From positions 1 through 6,480 of the forward strand of contig JAHFQL010000070.1 in the NCBI GenBank assembly GCA_023259315.1: DNA of 6,480 nt, written 5' to 3'. Positions 1 through 4,371 of the stretch are shown piece by piece. Below the pieces are notes generated by a model. The model did no database searches. It was not told the DNA's origin and was given only the letters and a program-made list of their open reading frames with translations. Both the position numbers and the translations under genes were made by a program. How positions within the stretch are numbered: position 1 is the first letter of the stretch; the number at the start of each line of letters is the position of its first letter. The DNA is from Candidatus Woesearchaeota archaeon. Lineage in GTDB: Archaea; Nanoarchaeota; Nanoarchaeia; Woesearchaeales; GW2011-AR4.

Positions 1-27
1 ATGAACGATATTAAACAATTTTAAGCC

Positions 28-33
28 TTTTTT
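28..33 (+). terminator. Possible oligo-T terminator of an upstream gene
   Basis: A run of six T follows an in-frame stop (TAA at 22-24). Archaeal termination often uses short oligo-T tracts without a hairpin. The first 24 bases could be the tail of a gene outside the window, ending in residues MNDIKQF, but they are too short to prove coding. Low confidence. Confidence 0.25.
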
Positions 34-68
34 GACTGAAAGAAGATTTTTAACTCATACAGTTTTTT

Positions 69-86
69 AAGTAAAATATATAAAAA
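69..86 (+). promoter_or_regulatory. TATA/BRE promoter for a leaderless transcript
   Basis: The A/T element at 73-86 (core ATATATAA, 76-83) is centred about 27 bp upstream of the ATG at 107, the usual archaeal TATA-to-start-site distance. Purine-rich AAGTAA just upstream could be the BRE. No Shine-Dalgarno sequence lies before the ATG, so transcription probably begins at or within a few bases of the start codon. Position and lack of SD are seen; the leaderless start is inferred. Confidence 0.6.
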
Positions 87-106
87 AGCCATTCAATCTT
101 ATAAAA

Positions 107-1231
107 ATGACTCACGAAACAAAAGAAGACGCTTTGTTAGAGAAAGTTATAATTTTTCTTGTCTTCTTAGCGGGAGCTGTGCTGGTTTATAACCAGTTTC
201 AATTTGCAAAATTATCATCCAGTTTATTTTTGAATGCTTCGTCGTTTGTCCTGATTTTGGCGCTTATTGGGCTAATTGGATGGCTATTTTTGAAAAAGGA
301 ACCAATTCATGAAGAACATCATGTAGAACACGCAGCCCATAGTTCTGAACATATACCAAAAGCTGAAAAAAAATCTTTAAGCTTTCATGAAAAATTAAAT
401 TATAGTTTTGTCTCCTTAATTGCAATTTTAATCTTGTTCAATCAATTTCAAATTTCTCAAGTGAGTCCAGTAATCAGTGGCACATCGTCATCAGTCAGCA
501 ACTTTGTAAAGTCTGTCTCAAGTCCTTTAAAATTAGGCTCTGGCAAAGGTGGTGTTGTAATAGGCCCGCAACTTAATCAAGATGGAAGAACAACAAAACT
601 TGTTGAATGGCAGACAATAAGTGAAACACCTGCGCCAACAAAAAGCACAGGCAACCCAACAAATGACGCGATTGCAACTGTAGTGCCAACCGGAACTCCA
701 TCTTATGCACTAGAAGGTCCTGGAGCTGAAAAAATTAAAGGGGCCTCTTTTGATGATCCGATAGCAAGCCAAAAAATCTGGGCTTCTTTGCTTGGTTCTA
801 GCAGATTTGGCACAGCGAATGCAATTCAGTTGACTTCTGAGGAACAGCAAAGATGGAAAAAACTTACAAGCGTTTTCACATGCGATTTCTGCTGCGGCGG
901 GCCAAATAGTGTCACAACAATAAACCAATGCGGCTGCGCTCACAGCTTTGCATGGCAGGGCATGGCAAAATTTTTCATAAAATATTACCCGCAGTATACT
1001 GATGAGCAGATTTTAGGGGAAATGACTAAATGGAAAGCTATCTGGTATCCTAAAGGAATGATTCAGGATTATCTTGTTTATACAGGCCAGCAGCCTGCAA
1101 GCATTTTGACGCACGGCGGTTCAGTAGGCATAAAGCAGCAGTTTGCGCAGAAAGGTTCAGGCAATGCGCAAGAGACACATGCTACTGCAACATCAATTGA
1201 TAATCTGCCATCAATGCAAGGCGGATGTTAA
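107..1231 (+). CDS. Three-TM protein with extracytoplasmic Cys-rich CxxCC...CxCAH domain and NLPSMQGGC tail
   Basis: This is a 374-aa membrane protein. Hydrophobic segments lie at about residues 14-31, 46-62 and 99-117. The 63-98 loop is His-rich (HEEHH, HAAH, EH) and ends in lysines, so by the positive-inside rule it is cytoplasmic and the long C-terminal part is outside. A low-complexity Ser/Thr/Pro/Gly linker (about 120-200) leads to a domain at about 205-330 with C259, C262, C263, C275, C277 and H279, followed by the stretch YYPQYTDEQILGEM. That stretch recalls the region after the Cys pair of CcmH-like heme-lyase or PCYCGC-type proteins, but the likeness is from memory and weak. The pattern suggests metal binding or redox-active thiols. 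The last residues, NLPSMQGGC, are shared with the next gene. TM1 and TM3 are both followed by NQFQ, hinting at internal duplication. Start: ATG 27 bp after the TATA centre, no SD. I do not recognise a named family. Confidence 0.85.
   Translation: MTHETKEDALLEKVIIFLVFLAGAVLVYNQFQFAKLSSSLFLNASSFVLILALIGLIGWLFLKKEPIHEEHHVEHAAHSSEHIPKAEKKSLSFHEKLNYSFVSLIAILILFNQFQISQVSPVISGTSSSVSNFVKSVSSPLKLGSGKGGVVIGPQLNQDGRTTKLVEWQTISETPAPTKSTGNPTNDAIATVVPTGTPSYALEGPGAEKIKGASFDDPIASQKIWASLLGSSRFGTANAIQLTSEEQQRWKKLTSVFTCDFCCGGPNSVTTINQCGCAHSFAWQGMAKFFIKYYPQYTDEQILGEMTKWKAIWYPKGMIQDYLVYTGQQPASILTHGGSVGIKQQFAQKGSGNAQETHATATSIDNLPSMQGGC
1200..1231 (+). repeat. 32-bp direct repeat, copy 1 (encodes NLPSMQGGC-stop)
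   Basis: This stretch is identical, base for base, to 1468-1499. It covers the last two bases of an Asp codon, the codons for NLPSMQGGC, and the TAA stop. The match ends exactly at the stop in both copies; the flanking bases differ on both sides. Confidence 0.95.
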
Positions 1232-1249
1232 ATTTTAATAAATCAATAC

Positions 1250-1263
1250 AAAACTTTAAATAA
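1250..1263 (+). promoter_or_regulatory. BRE/TATA promoter of the thiol operon
   Basis: AAAACTTTAAATA at 1250-1262 fits a BRE (AAAAC) plus TATA box (TTTAAATA). The identical 13-mer occurs before the winged-helix gene at 4022-4034. The TATA centre near 1258 predicts a transcription start around 1282-1286, very close to the SD at 1279-1288. The operon may therefore have an extremely short leader, or may use the SD mainly on read-through transcripts from the preceding gene. Confidence 0.5.
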
Positions 1264-1278
1264 CATTAAAACAAACGC

Positions 1279-1288
1279 AGGAGGAGGT
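1279..1288 (+). promoter_or_regulatory. Strong Shine-Dalgarno site (AGGAGGAGGT)
   Basis: The near-perfect complement to the 16S rRNA tail sits 4 nt before the ATG at 1293. It is by far the strongest ribosome binding site in the window and suggests high expression of the 68-aa protein that follows. Confidence 0.8.
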
Positions 1289-1292
1289 AAAA

Positions 1293-1499
1293 ATGAACAG
1301 AAATGTAATTATTGTGATTGTGCTTGTTGTCTTGGTATTGCTGACAGCAGTTCAGGCAATCCAGCTTAGCTCATTAAAGTCAAGCATAAGCGCAGGCAAG
1401 GTTAGTGTTGGAAGTGCTCCCTCGACAGGCTCAAGCGGCTCAACTGGAAGCGGAGCAACAGACATAAATAATCTGCCATCAATGCAAGGCGGATGTTAA
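1293..1499 (+). CDS. Small single-TM protein with Gly/Ser linker and C-terminal NLPSMQGGC
   Basis: This 68-aa protein has three parts. A hydrophobic helix (about residues 5-21) is followed by QAIQLSSLKSSIS and a flexible Gly/Ser/Thr linker (about 37-56). The tail is INNLPSMQGGC, with its only cysteine as the last residue. With Arg3 on the N-side, an N-in/C-out topology is likely, putting the terminal thiol outside on a swinging arm. The tail is identical over nine residues to that of the preceding 374-aa protein. The segment after the TM also resembles that protein after TM1 and TM3 (NQFQ/QAIQ then Ser-rich), so this gene looks like a minimal version of its TM3-linker-tail. An exceptional SD supports the start. 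Downstream is a lipoprotein gene, 20 bp away. Function unknown; a tethered thiol carrier or a sorting/modification signal are both possible. Confidence 0.85.
   Translation: MNRNVIIVIVLVVLVLLTAVQAIQLSSLKSSISAGKVSVGSAPSTGSSGSTGSGATDINNLPSMQGGC
1468..1499 (+). repeat. 32-bp direct repeat, copy 2 (encodes NLPSMQGGC-stop)
   Basis: Perfect copy of 1200-1231, again ending at the TAA stop codon. The copies start 268 bp apart. Confidence 0.95.
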
Positions 1500-1519
1500 T
1501 TATTTATGGGGGTTAAAAA

Positions 1520-1726
1520 ATGAAAGCAAAACTAGCAATATTGGCAGTATTGGTTTTTAGCATTTTTTTGTTTGGCTGCACATCTAATACAAACGGCTAT
1601 GCTGGCTATAACCAGCAACAGCAACAAGGCCAGCCTCAGCAGCAGCAATATGTTGGAGGGGGCTGTGGAGTTGCTCCAGAAGGGCCGTATGGAATAATTG
1701 AAGTTCCACCTCAATCTGCAGCTTAA
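1520..1726 (+). CDS. Small Gln-rich lipoprotein with GGGC motif
   Basis: This 68-aa protein starts with a classic lipoprotein signal: Lys2/Lys4, a hydrophobic core, and a lipobox-like LFGC with Cys20 as the predicted lipidated residue. The mature part is only about 49 residues: TSNTNGYAGY, then a Gln tract (Q32-36, Q38, Q40-43), YVGGGCG with Cys49, and a Pro-rich end (EVPPQSAA). The single mature thiol in a Gly-rich context echoes the GGC tails of the two genes upstream. A GGGGGT Shine-Dalgarno-like site at 1508-1513 precedes the ATG at 1520. The stop is 1 nt from the next ATG. The lipobox has Phe at -2, somewhat unusual but tolerated. It likely sits on the outer face of the cell membrane. 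No known family recognised; the function is not evident. Confidence 0.8.
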   Translation: MKAKLAILAVLVFSIFLFGCTSNTNGYAGYNQQQQQGQPQQQQYVGGGCGVAPEGPYGIIEVPPQSAA

Positions 1727-1727
1727 A

Positions 1728-2198
1728 ATGGACTTAACCAAGAGGGAAAAGCGAAATCTTAGGCTGGAAAAGCTTAGGCAGGAAAGCCAGGAAGCTCAAA
1801 AAGAATATGAGCAAAGGCTAGAGCATCAAAAGCAGTTAGAATCAAAAGGCACAAAGCCAACCAAATCAAAATTTTACATAATCGCATCAGTTGTCGGAGT
1901 GATAATCTTGTCCATAATCGCTTATTCTGTTTATTCGATCAGCAAACCAGGTCCTTATGATAGTTTCACAAAATGCCTTACCGAAAAAGGTGCTGTCATG
2001 TATGGCGCACTGGGCTGGTGCAAGTTCACTCAAGCACAAAGAGCGATGTTTGGAAAGTCATTCAAATACGTAAATTATCACGAATTCCAGGATTTGCAAG
2101 GTATAAAGAAAACCCCCACTTGGGTCATAAATGGCCAGTGGTATGAGAATGTACAGTCATTTGATAAATTATCTGCACTGACTGGCTGCAAGATATAA
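1728..2198 (+). CDS. Membrane-anchored thioredoxin-fold protein lacking the CxxC
   Basis: The 156-aa protein has a charged, coiled-coil-like cytoplasmic N-terminus (about 4-40), one TM helix (about 49-70) and a C-terminal thioredoxin-like domain (about 76-156). It contains YDSFTKCLTEKGAVMYGA, the cis-Pro region TPTWVINGQWYE (Pro130) and a final LTGC. This matches the membrane-anchored or VKOR-fused thioredoxin domain of archaea and bacteria, which normally reads WCPHCQ at the active site. Here the equivalent is GWCKFTQ, so the second Cys is Thr (C98 and T101) and the protein is monothiol. The family's further Cys pair before the cis-Pro also seems absent. C83 and C154 remain. A TTG at 1698 would extend the frame 10 residues into the lipoprotein gene. 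I prefer the ATG at 1728, 1 nt after that gene's stop; no SD is visible, suggesting translational coupling. It may be a substrate-binding, metal-binding or mixed-disulfide partner rather than an oxidase. Confidence 0.85.
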   Translation: MDLTKREKRNLRLEKLRQESQEAQKEYEQRLEHQKQLESKGTKPTKSKFYIIASVVGVIILSIIAYSVYSISKPGPYDSFTKCLTEKGAVMYGALGWCKFTQAQRAMFGKSFKYVNYHEFQDLQGIKKTPTWVINGQWYENVQSFDKLSALTGCKI

Positions 2199-2207
2199 AA
2201 AGGAAAA

Positions 2208-3410
2208 ATGGAAGAAAAAAAAGAAGGGCATACTCACGCAGAGCACGAGCATCATAAAGCAAATCCTAAAAATACATTTAAATTAAACCTTGAAAATGCG
2301 TTTGCTGGGTTGGCAATAATCCTGTTGGTTATCCTGCTGGTTAACTTATACCTTACTTTTACCTTGAATCAGGATTTGAAGAAGAATGCGGAATTGCTCA
2401 AGGAAAAAACCAAACCTGCAAATATACAACTTTTAGTGATAAAGAATTCCAAGTGCAGTGACTGTTTTGACATAGATTCGGTTATCAATTATATAAAAAC
2501 TCAGAAAGTCAATGTTACAAGCGAAAAGACTTTGGAATTTGATTCTGCTGAAGGGAAGCAATTGATTAGCGACTATAAGATTGAAAAAATCCCTACAGTC
2601 ATAGTAACAGGTGAAACAGGCAAATTTGCCATACAAGGATTGGAAAAGAAAGGCAATGCCCTTGTTCTCAAAACTGTAAACCCACCTTACACAAACGCCA
2701 CAAATGGCAAAATTTTTGGAAGAGTCACTTTGTACAGGATTTATGATCCGACATGTGGAAAATGCAATGACATGAGCTTTTTGATAAATCAGTTTAAACT
2801 ATTAGATATTGATATCACAGAGCAAAAAAATATAACTTCTAGCAGCAATGAAGGAAAGAATTTGATTAGTAAATATAAACTAAGTTTCGTGCCTGTAATT
2901 ATACTGTCAAAGGATGCAGGCGCTTATGATATAATAAAAAAGGCATGGTCCCAGATAGGAAAAGTGGAAAGCGATGGTTCTTATGTGTTAAGCCTAGTTT
3001 ATCCTCCCTTCATTAATTTGACAACAAATGAGTTAAAAGGTGTAGTAAATGTAATATATCTTACAGATAAGGAATGCACGGAATGTTATAATGTAAATTT
3101 ACATAGATCCATACTTATAAGCCCCTCAAGCTTTGGAATGAAACTCGACAAGGAAGAAACTATAGACATAAGTGATACCAAAGGCACGGAACTTTTGCTG
3201 AAATATAACATAACCCAAGTCCCGACAATAATACTTTCCGGAGGGGTCAATGATTATCCATCATCTATAGGACTAAAGCAGTTCTTTTCCATGGAAAAGG
3301 ATGGTTCCTATATCTTTAGGAAGCTATCAGTCGTAGGCACTTACAAAGATCTTGCAACAAACACAGTTGTTAAGCCGCAAACGAATCAGGGGCAACAAGC
3401 ACAAACATGA
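2208..3410 (+). CDS. Membrane protein with three tandem CxxC thioredoxin-like domains
   Basis: The 400-aa protein has a His-rich cytoplasmic N-terminus (HTHAEHEHH, residues 8-16), one TM helix (about 32-52) and three similar thioredoxin-like units. Each has a beta strand leading into CxxC (C83/C86 in KCSDC, C183/C186 in TCGKC, C290/C293 in ECTEC) and a later cis-Pro strand (IPTVIV Pro129, VPVIIL Pro229, VPTIIL Pro339). The units are about 100-110 residues apart and joined by PPY/PPF linkers (NPPYTNATNGKIFGRV and YPPFINLTTNELKGVV). This points to internal triplication. Dithiol exchange outside the membrane is likely, perhaps as a relay or isomerase. The CxxC dipeptides (SD, GK, TE) differ from the classical GP or PH, so redox potentials may differ. 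A weak SD (AAGGA, 2200-2203) precedes the ATG. The downstream gene overlaps by 4 bp. Specific partner unknown; no electron donor such as DsbD or VKOR is in the window. Confidence 0.88.
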   Translation: MEEKKEGHTHAEHEHHKANPKNTFKLNLENAFAGLAIILLVILLVNLYLTFTLNQDLKKNAELLKEKTKPANIQLLVIKNSKCSDCFDIDSVINYIKTQKVNVTSEKTLEFDSAEGKQLISDYKIEKIPTVIVTGETGKFAIQGLEKKGNALVLKTVNPPYTNATNGKIFGRVTLYRIYDPTCGKCNDMSFLINQFKLLDIDITEQKNITSSSNEGKNLISKYKLSFVPVIILSKDAGAYDIIKKAWSQIGKVESDGSYVLSLVYPPFINLTTNELKGVVNVIYLTDKECTECYNVNLHRSILISPSSFGMKLDKEETIDISDTKGTELLLKYNITQVPTIILSGGVNDYPSSIGLKQFFSMEKDGSYIFRKLSVVGTYKDLATNTVVKPQTNQGQQAQT

Positions 3411-4003
3411 AAAAAAAAGATGTTATGTATTTGCTTTTGACTTTAATTTTGTTGATTTTATTTTTTTGGCAGATTCTTTCAAAAAGTGATATCAATTCTC
3501 AGTTAAGCAAACTGTCAATTCAAGCAAGCCAGCTTCAGAAATATAATAACCAGTTATCCTTATTGTCTGGCATCGGCCCATTGAAATCTACACATATTCA
3601 TGCAGACGTGAAAATCTACATAAGTGGCCAGCCAATTGATTTTTCCCAAAAGAAATACCAGCTGACTACAAGTTACATCCATTTTGAGGATGGGCTTGGT
3701 GATGTGGTGCATATTCATGCGACTGGCATGAGGATAAGTCATTTATTAAAATCTGTCGGAATGAATTTCAAAAACAATTGCTTGGTTGTTGAAGGAACTG
3801 ATTATTGCGATGAAAAAGACAAAAAACTGAAGTTTTATGTTAATGGTAAGCTAAATACTGAATTTGAAAATTATTTGATTAAAGATTTGGACAAAATGCT
3901 GATTTCTTATGGCAGCGAAAACGATGGAGAAATTCAAAAACAGTTGAGTTCTGTGACTGATCTAGCGCAAAAGTATAGTGAGAATAAGCAGGAAATGGAA
4001 TAG
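3407..4003 (+). CDS. Membrane-anchored HIH-motif protein, putative metal-binding
   Basis: The 198-aa protein has Lys2-4, a strong TM helix (about 7-24), a short Gln/Ser/Leu-rich coiled-coil-like stretch (about 29-53), then a globular domain. That domain reads STHIHADVKIYISGQPIDFS, then SYIHFEDGLGDVVHIHATG. Histidines 63, 65, 92, 102 and 104 fall in regular HxH patterns, with C125 and C134 close after. I recall similar HIHADFKVYINGK...HVHATG proteins as uncharacterised archaeal proteins, often near thioredoxin or VKOR genes; that memory is unverified. The His clusters suggest bound copper, zinc or similar outside the membrane, and the two cysteines could form a disulfide. The start ATG overlaps the preceding stop (ATGA), and a possible SD (AGGGG, 3388-3392) is too far, so translation is probably coupled. 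It is the last gene of the run. The function is inferred only. Confidence 0.82.
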   Translation: MKKKDVMYLLLTLILLILFFWQILSKSDINSQLSKLSIQASQLQKYNNQLSLLSGIGPLKSTHIHADVKIYISGQPIDFSQKKYQLTTSYIHFEDGLGDVVHIHATGMRISHLLKSVGMNFKNNCLVVEGTDYCDEKDKKLKFYVNGKLNTEFENYLIKDLDKMLISYGSENDGEIQKQLSSVTDLAQKYSENKQEME

Positions 4004-4007
4004 TCTA

Positions 4008-4012
4008 TTTTT
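4008..4012 (+). terminator. Possible oligo-T terminator after the thiol operon
   Basis: Five T begin 5 nt after the last stop codon of the run. Such tracts can end archaeal transcripts. The tract overlaps the left arm of the palindrome, so the signals may be shared. Low confidence. Confidence 0.25.
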
Positions 4013-4025
4013 CGAATTTCGAAAA
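4009..4025 (+). promoter_or_regulatory. 17-bp perfect palindrome, probable operator
   Basis: TTTTCGAA-T-TTCGAAAA is an inverted repeat with 8-bp perfect arms and a 1-bp centre. With so short a loop it cannot make a hairpin, so it fits a dimeric protein site rather than a terminator. Its right arm is the BRE part of the promoter at 4022-4034, so a bound protein would block TFB/TBP. The winged-helix gene just downstream is the obvious candidate binder (autoregulation). The palindrome is seen; its role is inferred. Confidence 0.6.
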
Positions 4026-4034
4026 CTTTAAATA
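4022..4034 (+). promoter_or_regulatory. BRE/TATA promoter of the winged-helix gene
   Basis: AAAACTTTAAATA, identical to 1250-1262. The TATA part (4027-4034) predicts a start site near 4056, giving a leader of about 35 nt. A second A/T element at 4051-4058 (AAATATAT) could instead give a shorter leader. No good SD precedes the ATG at 4093. Confidence 0.5.
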
Positions 4035-4092
4035 CTACTTATCTAATGTAAAATATATTCTGGAGCACATATATTAACAATCTGTGGTTTAA

Positions 4093-4368
4093 ATGGTCAG
4101 CCAAAACAAGGAAATATTCAATGTTTTTTTTCGGGAGAAGCCAGCCATGATGCTGGTTGAGTTGAAAAATGCTAAAAACGAAATCTATGCTTCATCAATC
4201 GCAAAAACAGTTGACTGCACTTATTCTCATGTTGTGAAAATTCTGCAGGAAATGCAGAAGGCAGGGCTTATAAATTTTGAAAAGCAAGGCAGGCTGAAAC
4301 TTCTCACGCTCACAAAACTCGGCCAAGAAGTTGCGGAAAAAATTGATGCTATACGGGTTATATTGTAA
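4093..4368 (+). CDS. Small winged-helix DNA-binding protein
   Basis: The 91-aa protein is essentially one winged helix-turn-helix domain, the size of minimal archaeal MarR/ArsR-like regulators. A first helix (about 4-25) is followed by the helix IYASSIAKTV (31-40) and a recognition helix at about 43-58 (TYSHVVKILQEMQKAG). The beta wing LINFEKQGRLKLLTLTKLG (about 59-77) and a short C-terminal helix complete it. No ligand domain is present. C42 is the only cysteine and lies at the start of the recognition helix, so thiol sensing is conceivable but unproven. The gene has its own promoter behind a perfect palindrome, and that promoter core also occurs before the thiol operon, so it may regulate itself. 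It ends 3 bp from the stop of the convergent RecJ-like gene. Regulator assignment is firm at fold level; target genes are inferred. Confidence 0.85.
   Translation: MVSQNKEIFNVFFREKPAMMLVELKNAKNEIYASSIAKTVDCTYSHVVKILQEMQKAGLINFEKQGRLKLLTLTKLGQEVAEKIDAIRVIL
4337..4342 (-). terminator. Possible oligo-T terminator for the RecJ-like gene, inside the opposing gene
   Basis: On the minus strand a TTTTTT run lies 30 nt past the RecJ-like stop, within the winged-helix coding sequence. The two convergent genes leave only 3 bp between stops, so any terminator must lie in the other gene. Low confidence. Confidence 0.25.
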
Positions 4369-4371
4369 ATA

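Noticed and set aside
1..24. Seven-codon ORF MNDIKQF at the left edge
   Set aside because: Too short to support as a gene; it may be the tail of a gene outside the window or chance.
1216..1231. LPSMQGG as a canonical sortase signal
   Set aside because: Sortase sites are followed by a C-terminal TM helix and a basic tail; here the protein ends three residues later and no sortase is visible. An atypical processing signal cannot be excluded.
1613..1649. CAG/CAA-rich stretch as a microsatellite or CRISPR-like repeat
   Set aside because: It is an in-frame Gln tract of the lipoprotein with mixed CAG/CAA codons and Gly/Pro interruptions; no spacer structure.
1698..1727. TTG-initiated extension of the thioredoxin-fold gene into the lipoprotein gene
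   Set aside because: The extra ten residues lie in another frame of the lipoprotein, TTG is a rare start, and the ATG at 1728 sits 1 nt after the preceding stop, typical of coupled genes.
4009..4025. Palindrome as a hairpin terminator
   Set aside because: A 1-nt centre cannot form a stable loop, and a promoter element begins in its right arm.
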